Notes: generated by a model from the letters alone, not told the origin. DNA of 64,000 nucleotides from Bacilli bacterium (GCA_017617065.1 JAFZWP010000014.1:1-64000), one strand, 5' to 3'. Shown: positions 15,305 to 24,962, counted from the stretch's first letter. A program made the numbers and translations.

Positions 15305-17182
15305 CTATTTAATCTTTGGTTTTCTGATGTCACCTGTAATCCTTAAATCGCTTCTTGGTGACATACTGATATTTAATAATTTAACGCCTTCTGGCATTGT
15401 AATACGTTTGTATTGTTGAGAAAAGAAACGCTTTTGAAAATTATCTACATATTTAAAAGCATCCTCTTCTTCAAGTCCAAATCCTTTTTGGATTAAGAAT
15501 ATAATACGGTTTGCATCATCACCATTTACTAAGAAATGATATAAAATGAAATCATTTATTTCATATTTACCAATTATATCTTCAGTAAGTTGATTAGATC
15601 CAGCTAGTTCTGGACTAATTGGCGTACCAATTACGCTTAATAAACAATCTTTTAATTCTGGATAAATATTTATATAAAATCTAACCATTTCACGAACTAC
15701 TGTTTTAGGAAGTCCAGCATTTAGACCATACATTGCCATTTGATCACCATTAAATGTGCTCCATCCTAGTGCTACTTCGCTCATATCAGAAGTTCCAACT
15801 ACAATTGCCCCTTCCATATTAGCAGTATTCATTAAAGTATATGTTCTAAATCTAGCTTGAATATTTTCGTAAGTGGTATCTTTTTTAGTTTTATCGTGGC
15901 CAATTAGTTCTTCTTGGCGAACTACGTCATCATGAATATTTATTTCTTTCAAAGTTACGCCTAACTTTTTCATTAATTCAAGCGCATTAGTATAAGTTGT
16001 ATCTGATGTATTTGAAGATGGTAAAGTTAGCGCAATAATATTTTTATGATCTATTCCATATTTATCAAAACAATATGCAATAGAAAGTAAAGCTAGCGTT
16101 GAATCTAGGCCACCACTTACCCCAATTACACATTTTTTAATGCCAATATAATTAAGGCGATTAATTAATGATACAGCTTGTAAGTCAGCGATATGTTGAT
16201 AACTATAATTGTCTAGCGATTCTAGACTTCCTTCCCTGGGAAGAAAAGGACTAACATTTATTTTTTCTTCAAATTTAAAATCTTTTGCTTCTTCTAAATT
16301 GAATTTTACTTTAGTATATTTTGAATCATCAATATCTAAATATCTCTTCCAACCTTTAGTGCTTCTTATATGATTTAATTTACCTAAATCTAAATCTACT
16401 TTTACAATCTTTGATTCAATCGATAAATTAGCATCTTCTTTTAATAATTCTCCATTTTCATAAGCTAAAATAACAGATGAGAAAATACATTCACTACTTG
16501 ATTCGCTAGCATTTGTGGATACATAAATGTATGCACCATTCCCCTTATATGATGCGGCTGCTGCAATTAATTTACGAGCTTGTTCTTTAGCTGCATATTC
16601 AGGGCTGGATGACATATTGAATACAATTTGTGCACCAACTGTATATAGTTCTTCGTTTGGTGAATCAGGTGACCAATAATCTTCACATATTTCTACCCCA
16701 AACTTAACACCTTTGTCGCTAACAAATAATAGTTTCCCAAAAGCCACATTTTGTCCTAAGATTTCAACTTTCTTAAAATGGGCATTATTACCACTTTCAA
16801 AATATCTTTCCTCATAAAATTCATAAGTTTTAGGGATATAACGTTTAGGTACAATTCCCAAAATCTTATTCTTTTGGATAGCTATGCATACATTAAATAA
16901 TACATCATCTACTTTGATGTATGATCCAACTAGTATCACACCACTATATGGGTTATTATCTAATAAATATTTAATTGCATTTAGATTATCTGTATACATA
17001 TAATCTTGAAAGATTAAATCGTTAATAGAATAACCTGTTATAGCCATTTCTGGTAAACATACAATGCTAGCATCATTTACTTGATTTAACTGACTAATGA
17101 TTTCACATACATTGTCATGTGGGTTACCTAGTTTAACTTTTGGACTAATGCAAGCAACTTTAATAAAATTCTTATAAAACAT
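15305..17182 (-). CDS. nadE: Glutamine-dependent NAD+ synthetase
   Basis: A 625-residue two-domain enzyme. The N-terminal nitrilase-like glutaminase carries the Glu-Lys-Cys triad contexts LPEMAITGYS, VPKRYIPKTYEFYEERYF and FGVEICEDYW. The C-terminal synthetase has the ATP loop GVSGGLDSTLAL. It amidates nicotinic acid adenine dinucleotide to NAD+, using ammonia channelled from glutamine. nadD, the preceding step, lies 11 bases upstream, so the last two steps of NAD synthesis are paired. A GAGGTAATAGAT site precedes the ATG. The length is normal for the long, glutamine-using class. Confidence 0.95.
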   Translation of the reverse strand: MFYKNFIKVACISPKVKLGNPHDNVCEIISQLNQVNDASIVCLPEMAITGYSINDLIFQDYMYTDNLNAIKYLLDNNPYSGVILVGSYIKVDDVLFNVCIAIQKNKILGIVPKRYIPKTYEFYEERYFESGNNAHFKKVEILGQNVAFGKLLFVSDKGVKFGVEICEDYWSPDSPNEELYTVGAQIVFNMSSSPEYAAKEQARKLIAAAASYKGNGAYIYVSTNASESSSECIFSSVILAYENGELLKEDANLSIESKIVKVDLDLGKLNHIRSTKGWKRYLDIDDSKYTKVKFNLEEAKDFKFEEKINVSPFLPREGSLESLDNYSYQHIADLQAVSLINRLNYIGIKKCVIGVSGGLDSTLALLSIAYCFDKYGIDHKNIIALTLPSSNTSDTTYTNALELMKKLGVTLKEINIHDDVVRQEELIGHDKTKKDTTYENIQARFRTYTLMNTANMEGAIVVGTSDMSEVALGWSTFNGDQMAMYGLNAGLPKTVVREMVRFYINIYPELKDCLLSVIGTPISPELAGSNQLTEDIIGKYEINDFILYHFLVNGDDANRIIFLIQKGFGLEEEDAFKYVDNFQKRFFSQQYKRITMPEGVKLLNISMSPRSDLRITGDIRKPKIK

Positions 17183-17193
17183 ATCTATTACCT

Positions 17194-17754
17194 CTAAAGA
17201 TATAAATTATTATCTTTAATGTATTCATATACTTCTTTAGTTAATAAGTTTTTATCTTTTAATTCTCTAAATGAAGTTGATGAACAATCGATTTCTTTAA
17301 AATCTTCAATGATTTTAAAATGTTTTTTATATTTTTTTAATAAATCATTATTATTTATTATTTCTTCTAAATTAATATTATCTCTTGGAAATACTAAAAA
17401 ATGGTTATCTTTAATTAAACTCTCTGGGTTTATCCAAGTCGTAATTTTAGCTAAAGCATCAGCACCCATTACAAAATATGGGTGATTTAGTTTAGATAAT
17501 GTATCTGCTGTTCCTAAATATTTATCGTTTTGTTTTAATTCAAAATCAGATACTTCTATATTATCAATTCCTTTTACTAATAACTCTACCATTTTATAAC
17601 GATACTGATAATCAACTAATTTCTCATCTTTATATTTGTTATTAGTAGGCATAACCAAAATATGAGCTTTCGGATAAGCATTCTTTAAATATTTTATTAT
17701 TTCTAAATGAGCAATTGTAGGGGGATTAAAAGCCCCGCCATATAAGATAACCAT
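17194..17754 (-). CDS. nadD: Nicotinate-nucleotide adenylyltransferase
   Basis: A 186-residue nucleotidyltransferase. It begins MVILYGGAFNPPTIAHLEII, with the GxFxPxHxxH-type phosphate motif, and ends with a DCSSTSFREL (ISSTxxR-type) motif. It converts nicotinate mononucleotide plus ATP to deamido-NAD+. The length fits NadD without the HD-domain fusion (YqeK) seen in many Firmicutes relatives. It lies between aroA and nadE with small gaps and an AGGAAA site. Confidence 0.92.
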   Translation of the reverse strand: MVILYGGAFNPPTIAHLEIIKYLKNAYPKAHILVMPTNNKYKDEKLVDYQYRYKMVELLVKGIDNIEVSDFELKQNDKYLGTADTLSKLNHPYFVMGADALAKITTWINPESLIKDNHFLVFPRDNINLEEIINNNDLLKKYKKHFKIIEDFKEIDCSSTSFRELKDKNLLTKEVYEYIKDNNLYL

Positions 17755-17762
17755 ATTATTTC

Positions 17763-18947
17763 CTACTTTAATTCTATTTTAATACCCAAGAGTGCTAAAT
17801 CGTTAAAAAAGTTTGGATAGGATTTATTAACGCATTCAGCACCATTTATTATTACTTTATCTTTAGCAATACTAGCTAATATTGCTAGCGCCATACATAC
17901 ACGATGGTCATTAAATGAATCAATTTCCCCATTTGGAATTAAATCTTTTTTACCAGTAATGTAACAAATGTTGTTTTTAATTACTGCTTCTATTCCAAAC
18001 TGCTTTAGCCCTTCTACCATGGCTAATACTCTATTTGATTCTTTCATAACCAATCTATTTGTATTAACAAACTTAGTAGTTTTAGGGAATGTTGAAGCAT
18101 ATGCAAAAAGTATTGGTCCTAAATCAATACTATTAGATAAATCTATTTCATCTTGATCTAATAACTCATATATCAATTTATCACTTTGTTTAGAGTCTTT
18201 GTTTAATCCTTTAATTTCTATATGTGAATTAATCTTATCTAAAACAATAAAGTTTGCAGCTTGGGTGTAATCGCCTTCTATTTCAATAATTCTTGGTTTA
18301 ATCTTAGAAGGTATTATATAAATTACATTATCATCTCTTTTAATGTTAGCACCAAATTGATTTAGAGCATCAATTGTTAAATCAATATAATTAGATGAGA
18401 CTACTTTGCCTTGAATAATAACTGTAGACGGATAGTCTTTAATAACTTGATTAAAGATAATTCCACTAATAAACTGACTTGAAATTGATCCATCTATATA
18501 AATTGTATCTAAATCTAAAGCCTTATTTACTATAATTTCACTACCGCTAATTTTAATATTATTGCCAAATAATTTAATATATTCATCCATTGGTCTGCTA
18601 AGTAGTATTTTATCACCAATGAATTTTAAATTAGATGCATAATTTATTAAAAGGGGAATTAAAAATCTAATTGTGGAGGCAGATTGTTTACAATCTATCG
18701 TTACGCTATCCACATTATGAAAGTTTGAAGAATCAATTAGTAATTCCTTACCATTAATTTCATATTTAACCCCAAATGGTAAAAATGCTTCGATCGTAGA
18801 TAAAGTATCAATGCATTTATCATAGTTTTTAATGATTGATACGCCTTTTGCTAAACACGAAGCAATAATGTAGCGGTGAGCATAGCTTTTAGAACTAGGT
18901 ACTTCTATACTTCCTTTAGCAATGCTTGGATAAATTATTGCTTTCAT
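17763..18947 (-). CDS. aroA: 3-phosphoshikimate 1-carboxyvinyltransferase (EPSP synthase)
   Basis: A 394-residue EPSP synthase joining shikimate 3-phosphate and phosphoenolpyruvate. Seen are PSSKSYAHRYIIAS (substrate lysine/arginine), QSASTIRFLIPLL in place of the usual NSGTTxR segment, ILLSRPMDEY, SSQFISGIIF and FNDHRVCMALAI. It is shorter than the usual 420-450 residues, and the substituted QSAST segment marks it as divergent; glyphosate response cannot be judged. The start overlaps the preceding stop by one base (TAATG). Confidence 0.92.
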   Translation of the reverse strand: MKAIIYPSIAKGSIEVPSSKSYAHRYIIASCLAKGVSIIKNYDKCIDTLSTIEAFLPFGVKYEINGKELLIDSSNFHNVDSVTIDCKQSASTIRFLIPLLINYASNLKFIGDKILLSRPMDEYIKLFGNNIKISGSEIIVNKALDLDTIYIDGSISSQFISGIIFNQVIKDYPSTVIIQGKVVSSNYIDLTIDALNQFGANIKRDDNVIYIIPSKIKPRIIEIEGDYTQAANFIVLDKINSHIEIKGLNKDSKQSDKLIYELLDQDEIDLSNSIDLGPILFAYASTFPKTTKFVNTNRLVMKESNRVLAMVEGLKQFGIEAVIKNNICYITGKKDLIPNGEIDSFNDHRVCMALAILASIAKDKVIINGAECVNKSYPNFFNDLALLGIKIELK

Positions 18948-19960
18948 TATAATTTTTTGCCAACTGCTTTAGCAACTAAAGCAAGTTTTTCTTTTAATTC
19001 AATATAATCATCAATTGTTAAGGCTTGAGATGCATCACTTTTAGCATTTAGTGGATTATTATGAACCTCAAGTAATAATCCATCAGCACCAGCTGCAATA
19101 CTAGCAAGGCTCATCGGTAAAACATATTCTTTTTTACCAGTAGCATGTGATGGATCTACAATTACAGGTAAATGTGTTAATTTCTTTAAAACTGGAATTG
19201 CTGATAAATCTAGAGTATTTCTAGTGCTCTTTTCAAATGTTTTAATGCCTCTTTCACATAAAATTACATTTGGATTTCCATTAGAAACGATATATTCAGC
19301 TGCCATCAATAATTCTTCAATTGATGCAGCCATTCCACGCTTTAATAAAATTGGTTTATTTACTTTACCTAATGCTTTAAGTAAATCAAAGTTTTGCATA
19401 TTTCTAGCACCAACTTGAATGATATCGCACTTAGATACATATTCTTCAATATCATTAACTGATACGATTTCGCATACACTTGGTACTAAGTATTCTTCAC
19501 TAGCTTCTTTTAAGTACTTTAGGGCTTCATATCCTAAGCCTTGGAAGCTATAAGGTGATGTACGCATTTTAAATGCACCACCTCTTAAGCAATCAAAACC
19601 AGCTAGCTTTAAACTAGAACAAATTGATAATATTTGTTCTCTCGATTCAACTGCACAAGGGCCGGCAATGATTGTTATTTTATCTCCACCAATTGCTACA
19701 CCTTTAACGTTAATTATTGTATCTTCTTTCTTAAATTCTCTACTTACAAGTTTATAAGGAGTAGATACTCTAGCTACACTACAAATCCATGGATAAACAT
19801 TAATCATGTTTTCGTCGATGTGTTTAGTTTCTCCAACTAAACAAATTAAGCTAATTTCTTCTCCTCTAACTACTTGTACATTAGAACAATAATTCTTAAG
19901 GTTTTCTACTAAGCATTCTACTTCTTCAATTGGTGCATCATTTTTAAAACTAATTACCAT
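18947..19960 (-). CDS. aroF: 3-deoxy-7-phosphoheptulonate synthase, type I beta
   Basis: A 337-residue DAHP synthase, the entry enzyme of the shikimate pathway (phosphoenolpyruvate plus erythrose 4-phosphate). Residues 1-70 form a ferredoxin-like N-terminal domain, as in the Thermotoga/Bacillus type that carries feedback control. The barrel has IIAGPCAVESREQI, RGGAFKMRTSPYSFQGLG, LLKRGM and IVDPSHATGKKEYV. It begins right after the aroE/aroK fusion. No separate chorismate mutase domain is present. Confidence 0.94.
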   Translation of the reverse strand: MVISFKNDAPIEEVECLVENLKNYCSNVQVVRGEEISLICLVGETKHIDENMINVYPWICSVARVSTPYKLVSREFKKEDTIINVKGVAIGGDKITIIAGPCAVESREQILSICSSLKLAGFDCLRGGAFKMRTSPYSFQGLGYEALKYLKEASEEYLVPSVCEIVSVNDIEEYVSKCDIIQVGARNMQNFDLLKALGKVNKPILLKRGMAASIEELLMAAEYIVSNGNPNVILCERGIKTFEKSTRNTLDLSAIPVLKKLTHLPVIVDPSHATGKKEYVLPMSLASIAAGADGLLLEVHNNPLNAKSDASQALTIDDYIELKEKLALVAKAVGKKL

Positions 19961-19962
19961 AA

Positions 19963-21213
19963 TTATATTCCTGCTTTTTCAATAATTTCTTTAATGATTG
20001 TCTTAATATCATCTGTATCTTCAATTATAATATCAGCACACATACGATATTTTTCATATCTTTCTTCGTATAGTCTTTTGTAAGTTACTTCATCTACAGC
20101 TAAAGGTCGTTTTTTATTACCTTCTTCGAATACTGATTTAATAGCTTTATCTAAATCTCTATTTAAAAATACAATTAAACCATTTTTACGAAGTTTACGA
20201 ATATTATCAATATTTTCAATTGCGCCACCGCCAGTAGCAATAACCGCATTTTTAAGACTTGAACATCTATCAATTAAGTTAGATTCCATCTTTCTAAATT
20301 CATCAATGCCTCTAGCATTTATGATTTGAGCAATTGATGCATCTGCTGATTGTTCTAACAAATCATCTGTATCCACAAATCTCTTCTTTAATTTCTTTGC
20401 TAACTTCTTTCCGATTGTAGATTTACCAGATCCCATCATACCAATTAAAACAATATTGATCGATCCCCTAATAATCTTCTTTGTAAGCTTATCAATTTCA
20501 TTATCGCTTACTCTTTTATTAGTAAACAGTTTATGCGCAGCACCAGCTTGCATAACAAGCATATCGATACCACCGACATATTTTAATCCTCTTTCTTTGG
20601 CATCAACTCCTAAAGCTGATGTATATGGATCATAATTAATATCAATAACTGTTTCTAATGATTTCATTTCTCTAATATCAACAGGTTTATCTTCAATATT
20701 TGGGTATCTTCCAACTGGAGTGGCATTAATTAGTACTTGAACATCAATGTCATTGGCAAGATCGCGATAACTCATCCCATTATTTTTAATACGTGAACAA
20801 TATCTTACTCGCCCTGCACCTTTATTTTGCAATGCAACACGAATCATTTTACTTGTTCCACCCGATCCCATAACGACACAATCCTTACCAAATACGTCCA
20901 CATTATTCTTATTTAGTAAGTACATAAAACCGATATAATCGGTATTATATCCCATTAGGAATCCTCTTTGGTTAATTATTGTATTAACAGAACCAATTTG
21001 TCTTGCTCTTTGTTCCATATTATCCAAATATTGCATACAATCTACCTTAAAAGGCATCGTAACATTAATTCCTAAAAATTCTTTTTTAGTTAAGAATAAT
21101 GCTAATTGCTCAGGTTTTAAAATAAGTAATTCATACTTATCTCTACCCATCATTTCATGCAATTTTTTAGAATATGAATATTGAACATCAGTTCCAATTA
21201 AACCATATTTCAT
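19963..21213 (-). CDS. aroE/aroK: Shikimate dehydrogenase-shikimate kinase fusion
   Basis: A 416-residue fusion. Residues 1-245 are shikimate dehydrogenase: SYS near 13-15 for substrate, catalytic K56 in NVTMPFK, D92 in YNTDYIGF and the NADP loop VMGSGGT. Residues 252-416 are shikimate kinase: P-loop GMMGSGKST (258-266), FVDTDDLLE, EFRKME, TGGGAIE and KKRPLAV of the lid. It would perform two consecutive steps, 3-dehydroshikimate to shikimate to shikimate 3-phosphate. The reading frame is continuous and both active sites look intact. Confidence 0.94.
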   Translation of the reverse strand: MKYGLIGTDVQYSYSKKLHEMMGRDKYELLILKPEQLALFLTKKEFLGINVTMPFKVDCMQYLDNMEQRARQIGSVNTIINQRGFLMGYNTDYIGFMYLLNKNNVDVFGKDCVVMGSGGTSKMIRVALQNKGAGRVRYCSRIKNNGMSYRDLANDIDVQVLINATPVGRYPNIEDKPVDIREMKSLETVIDINYDPYTSALGVDAKERGLKYVGGIDMLVMQAGAAHKLFTNKRVSDNEIDKLTKKIIRGSINIVLIGMMGSGKSTIGKKLAKKLKKRFVDTDDLLEQSADASIAQIINARGIDEFRKMESNLIDRCSSLKNAVIATGGGAIENIDNIRKLRKNGLIVFLNRDLDKAIKSVFEEGNKKRPLAVDEVTYKRLYEERYEKYRMCADIIIEDTDDIKTIIKEIIEKAGI

Positions 21214-21214
21214 A

Positions 21215-22264
21215 TTATTTACCTTCTTCTAAATAACTATCTAAAAGGGCGATAGCTAACATACTCTCCACAATCACACCACATCTATATGCAAAACATG
21301 CATCGTGATTGCCTTTTATATTTAAATCAATGTTTTCTTTATTTATTATATCAATTGATTTTTGCGTCTTACTAATTGATGCTGTCGGTCTAAATGTTAC
21401 TCTCACAACAATATTTTCTCCATTAGCAAGACCACCATTAATTCCTCCGGCATTATTTGATAAGAATTCTACTTTATTATCTACATATTTCATTTGGTCA
21501 TTATAGTTACTACCTTTATCTATAGCTAAATCTAAATCTTTGCCAAAAGATACAGACTTTGCTCCCGGTATAGTAAACATTAAGTAAGAAATCTTACTTT
21601 CTAAACCACCAAAATAGTTTTCACCTAAACCAATCTTAACCCCAGCAGCAATTGCTTCCACGATCCCACCAATTGAATCGCCATTAGAATTAGCAATTCC
21701 TATTTCTTCTTTCATCAAAGCTAGTTTTTCTTGGTTTGTATAAAGTTTATTAATATCTAAATTCTTATAATCAACTGGATTATCTAGTACACTTCCTATT
21801 TGGTAAAGGTGAGATGCAATCTTAACGCCATATTGATTTAGGGCGCTTTTAGCTAATTCGCCTAAGATTACGTATAAAACACTTAATCTACCCGAGAATT
21901 CTCCGCCACCTCGGTAATCATATTTATCACCATATTTAATGTATGCTGGATAATCAGCATGTCCTGGGCGAACTATTCCTTTATGATAAGATTTAGAATT
22001 AAAATTCTTATTCTTAACTTCAATTATTAGTTTTTTACCATCTGTATAGTTATTATCTAGTCCACTTTTAAATATAAATTCATCTTCTTCTATTCTTGCA
22101 TTTGATAATTCTTTATCTGGACTTCTTCTAAATAATGCATATTTAATAGCATCAAGATTAACTAAAACACCTTTTGGAAAGCCATTAACAATTATTTGCA
22201 TTGTTTTTTTGTGGCTTGCCCCTTTTAGTTTAATTACAAGGTTTGATCTAAACTCATTACTCAT
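21215..22264 (-). CDS. aroC: Chorismate synthase
   Basis: A 349-residue FMN-dependent enzyme that makes chorismate from EPSP. Family segments include RPGHADYPAYIKYG, DYRGGGEFSGRLSVL (the usual GGRSSARET region, somewhat diverged), GDSIGGIVEAIAAGVKIGLGE, NNAGGINGGLANGENIVVRV and RPTASI. The start overlaps the end of aroB by eight bases, so translation is probably coupled. Confidence 0.93.
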   Translation of the reverse strand: MSNEFRSNLVIKLKGASHKKTMQIIVNGFPKGVLVNLDAIKYALFRRSPDKELSNARIEEDEFIFKSGLDNNYTDGKKLIIEVKNKNFNSKSYHKGIVRPGHADYPAYIKYGDKYDYRGGGEFSGRLSVLYVILGELAKSALNQYGVKIASHLYQIGSVLDNPVDYKNLDINKLYTNQEKLALMKEEIGIANSNGDSIGGIVEAIAAGVKIGLGENYFGGLESKISYLMFTIPGAKSVSFGKDLDLAIDKGSNYNDQMKYVDNKVEFLSNNAGGINGGLANGENIVVRVTFRPTASISKTQKSIDIINKENIDLNIKGNHDACFAYRCGVIVESMLAIALLDSYLEEGK

Positions 22265-23258
22265 TTAATAACACCTCGTAATCACTAATTTGGATATCTT
22301 TAAATGTATAATCATTTATCTTATTTAAGAATATTTCATTAATATAATAGTTATTTGAATTAACAACCTTTTTATCATTTTTAATGTTTTCTAAGATTAT
22401 ATTTTTATTATTCTTAATAAATGATTCTAATTCTTTTATATCAATGTAATTTGCAAGATCTTTAATTACAGTATTCTTTAAATCTTTATCTAAAATAAAA
22501 TATTTAAAGCAAGCAGCAACTGCTTCACCGTGTAAAATACTACCTTCAAGTTCAATAGCATGAGCAATTGTATGCGCAAAGTTTAGTACATGACGCAGAT
22601 TATTATCGTATGGATCTTGATTTACAATATTAATCTTAGCTAAAAGCGCTAAATTAATAACTTCTAAATAATTCTTTTCATGAATTGCATCAATTATTTT
22701 TGCATCTAGAGTTAAACCCATCTTATATGCTTCCATTAAGCCATTATTTAAATGTCTTAAAGGTAGACTATGTAGATAGTACGGGTCTACTATTACCATT
22801 TCTGGAGTGTAAATTGTACCAATTAAGTTTTTAATGCCATTATAATTAATGGCTACTTTACCACCAACTGATGCATCTACCATTGCTAGCATACTAGTAG
22901 GCACAGAGATAAACTTAATTCCTCTTTTGTAAGTGGAAGCTACATATCCAGCTAAATCTAGAATGCATCCACCACCAAATCCTAAAATATAATCACATTT
23001 TCCAAATGATAAACTAGTTAGTTTATCAATAATCTTAGTATATTCTTCTAGTGACTTATTAGCCTCATTTGCTTTTACTTTATATAAATAAGAATTAGGA
23101 AAAGCTGCTAATATATTATTAATATCAATTTCAGCTAAATTATCATCAGCTATTACTAATACTTTATCGAAAGTAAATCTTTCAAGTAATTTATAAGTAA
23201 TATTATTACCTAGATATACATTATATTTATTTGGTTGTAACACTCTCAAATTTTCCAT
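22257..23258 (-). CDS. aroB: 3-dehydroquinate synthase
   Basis: A 333-residue enzyme that cyclises DAHP to 3-dehydroquinate using NAD+ and a metal. Visible motifs are LGFGGGCILDLAGYVASTYKRG, VPTSMLAMVDASVGGKVAIN and the metal ligands in GLMEAYK, NFAHTIAHAIE and LHGEAV. A longer frame reaches back into the upstream terminator; the ATG at 23258, after AAAGGGTAG, is the credible start. It is the first gene of the aro-nad operon. Confidence 0.94.
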   Translation of the reverse strand: MENLRVLQPNKYNVYLGNNITYKLLERFTFDKVLVIADDNLAEIDINNILAAFPNSYLYKVKANEANKSLEEYTKIIDKLTSLSFGKCDYILGFGGGCILDLAGYVASTYKRGIKFISVPTSMLAMVDASVGGKVAINYNGIKNLIGTIYTPEMVIVDPYYLHSLPLRHLNNGLMEAYKMGLTLDAKIIDAIHEKNYLEVINLALLAKINIVNQDPYDNNLRHVLNFAHTIAHAIELEGSILHGEAVAACFKYFILDKDLKNTVIKDLANYIDIKELESFIKNNKNIILENIKNDKKVVNSNNYYINEIFLNKINDYTFKDIQISDYEVLLNE

Positions 23259-23292
23259 GCGCACTACCCTTTTTACATACTTATACATTTTA

Positions 23293-23321
23293 ATTATAAT
23301 ATAATTAAAAGTATAAAGCAA
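23293..23321 (-). promoter_or_regulatory. Promoter of the shikimate/NAD operon
   Basis: Minus strand: TTGCTT (23321-23316), 17-base spacer, TATAAT (23298-23293), giving a start about 28 bases before the aroB ATG. Confidence 0.7.
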
Positions 23322-23336
23322 ATAAACAATAAAAAA

Positions 23337-23361
23337 GAGCGACCCATTCATTGGCTCGCCC
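23337..23361 (-). terminator. Terminator of the mraZ-rsmH operon
   Basis: GGGCGAGCC and GGGTCGCTC form an imperfect nine-base stem, followed by TTTTTT on the minus strand. Confidence 0.7.
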
Positions 23362-23459
23362 TTTTTTGCGCGTGTTATATATTTATAAAGTAAGTGATAT
23401 CCGGTTTTACAGACTAGAATAAAACTAGATCATTCCTACTTTAGAAATACCAATTTAAT

Positions 23460-23519
23460 TTATTCTTCCTTTGGTTCAGGAGCTTGTGTAGGTTTTGGTA
23501 AAGGTCTATAGTTTTTCAT
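23460..23519 (-). CDS. 19-residue micro-ORF after rsmH
   Basis: Reads MKNYRPLPKPTQAPEPKEE and then TAA. The ribosome-binding site AGGAGG is perfect and overlaps the TAG stop of rsmH (TAGGAGGATAGCTATG), so translation is well supported. The peptide is proline-rich with alternating basic and acidic residues and no hydrophobic stretch. It occupies the place where ftsL follows rsmH in walled bacteria but is far too short and polar to be FtsL. About 100 non-coding bases separate it from the terminator. I do not recognise it. Confidence 0.55.
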   Translation of the reverse strand: MKNYRPLPKPTQAPEPKEE

Positions 23520-23529
23520 AGCTATCCTC

Positions 23530-24468
23530 CTATAATTTTTCGATAATTCTAAGTTTTGCACTATGTGCACGATTGTTTGCTAATAATTCTGATGATGAAG
23601 CAGTTATTGGTTTATTGTTAATTAGTTTAAACTTCCTAACGATATCATTATCTTTAATTGGTAATCCTTTAGGAATCTTAACATCAACTGCATTCTTAAA
23701 TGTTTGCTTTACAATTCTATCTTCTAATGAATGAAAGCTAATAACTTCACATCTTCCTCCTTTTTTAAGAAGGCCTAAAGCACTTTTTAGAGATTTCTCT
23801 AATACATTTAATTCATCATTTACGGCAATTCGTAATGCCTGAAAAACTTGTTTAGCAGGATGACCAGCTTTTCTTCTCTCACGAGCAGGAATGCTAGATG
23901 TAACGATATCTGCTAATTCTAATGTTGTTTCGATTAATTTCTTTTCACGAGCATGGCAAATCTTTTTCGCAATACTTGCACTATATTTTTCTTCACCATA
24001 TTCGTAAAATATCTTTTTTAAATCATCATATGAATAATAATTAACAATTTCATAAGCTGTTAAATATTGGTTTTTATCCATGCGCATGTCAAGTTTGGCA
24101 TCTTTATTATAGCTAAAGCCACGATCACCCATATCAAATTGGAATGACGATACGCCCAAATCATATATAACCCCATCAATCTTAGTAATCCCATATTTTT
24201 TTAATTCCTCACTTATATTACAGAAATTGGATTTAATTATCGTAAAGTTAGGATTACCGACTTCCTTTAAGGCTGCCTCCCCTCTTTTAATTGCATAATC
24301 ATCTTGATCAAAGCAATATAAATGGCCAGCTTCACCCAAATTTTTTAAAATCTCACTTGAGTGTCCGCCACCACCAAGTGTGCAATCAACATACACACCA
24401 TCTTCTTTGATATTTAATCCATATATTGTTTCATTTAATAATACCGGTATGTGCTTAAAAGGTTCCAC
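23530..24468 (-). CDS. rsmH: 16S rRNA m4C1402 methyltransferase RsmH (MraW)
   Basis: A 312-residue SAM methyltransferase that N4-methylates C1402 in the ribosomal decoding centre. Diagnostic segments are [66 protein letters not shown] and [14 protein letters not shown]. It starts at a GTG that overlaps the mraZ TAG stop (TAGTG). The usual dcw genes (ftsL, pbp, mraY, mur) do not follow. Confidence 0.96.
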   Translation of the reverse strand: MEPFKHIPVLLNETIYGLNIKEDGVYVDCTLGGGGHSSEILKNLGEAGHLYCFDQDDYAIKRGEAALKEVGNPNFTIIKSNFCNISEELKKYGITKIDGVIYDLGVSSFQFDMGDRGFSYNKDAKLDMRMDKNQYLTAYEIVNYYSYDDLKKIFYEYGEEKYSASIAKKICHAREKKLIETTLELADIVTSSIPARERRKAGHPAKQVFQALRIAVNDELNVLEKSLKSALGLLKKGGRCEVISFHSLEDRIVKQTFKNAVDVKIPKGLPIKDNDIVRKFKLINNKPITASSSELLANNRAHSAKLRIIEKL

Positions 24469-24890
24469 TAAAGTTCAACCTCCTCAGCCAAAGTATCATA
24501 TTCTTCGTCACAACTATCTTTATACTTTTCCCAAGTTTCCTTGTCCCATATTTCTACATGATTGCTTGCGCCTAAGAAAACACATTCTTTTTTTAAATTA
24601 GCGTGGTTAATTAAGACTGCTTCTAAGTTGATACGTCCTTTTGCATCAATTACTGTTTCAAATGCATTAGACATGAATAAACGCGCAAATTTTCTATTTG
24701 CACTCTTAGTAATTGATAAATTACTAATCTTTTCTGCTAGCACTTGCCAGTCACTTACGCTAAATAAGTAGATACATTCTTCAAATCCTTGTACACATAC
24801 TAATTTTTCTCCAAAACTAGCTTTATATGCATTAGGGATAGATATTCTACCTTTATCGTCTAGGTTGTAATTATAGTTTCCAATAAACAT
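24468..24890 (-). CDS. mraZ: Transcriptional regulator MraZ
   Basis: A 140-residue MraZ with two SpoVT/AbrB-like repeats, each with the DxKGRxxxP/N signature ([14 protein letters not shown] and [14 protein letters not shown]). MraZ forms a ring that binds repeated TGGG boxes and controls the dcw operon, in which it is the first gene. Three such boxes lie immediately upstream. The ATG at 24890 is used; a longer frame would run through the boxes themselves. Confidence 0.95.
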   Translation of the reverse strand: MFIGNYNYNLDDKGRISIPNAYKASFGEKLVCVQGFEECIYLFSVSDWQVLAEKISNLSITKSANRKFARLFMSNAFETVIDAKGRINLEAVLINHANLKKECVFLGASNHVEIWDKETWEKYKDSCDEEYDTLAEEVEL

Positions 24891-24898
24891 AATTTTAT

Positions 24899-24922
24899 CC
24901 CACCTTAGCCCACTTATTCCCA
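24899..24922 (-). promoter_or_regulatory. Three MraZ boxes upstream of mraZ
   Basis: On the minus strand TGGG occurs three times (24922-24919, 24912-24909, 24902-24899) with exact 10-bp periodicity, one helical turn. This matches the direct-repeat operators described for MraZ in E. coli and Mycoplasma. The last copy doubles as the GGTGGGA ribosome-binding region of mraZ. Confidence 0.85.
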
Positions 24923-24933
24923 TAGGCAATTCG

Positions 24934-24962
24934 ATTTTAGCACATAAATTTTATTAATGCAA
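24934..24962 (-). promoter_or_regulatory. Promoter of mraZ-rsmH
   Basis: Minus strand: TTGCAT (24962-24957), 17-base spacer, TAAAAT (24939-24934). The predicted start is just ahead of the first MraZ box. Confidence 0.7.

Noticed and set aside
23352..23459. Riboswitch or small RNA between the rsmH micro-ORF and aroB
   Set aside because: Only a terminator and AT-rich sequence with short CTAG repeats were found; no recognisable riboswitch core.
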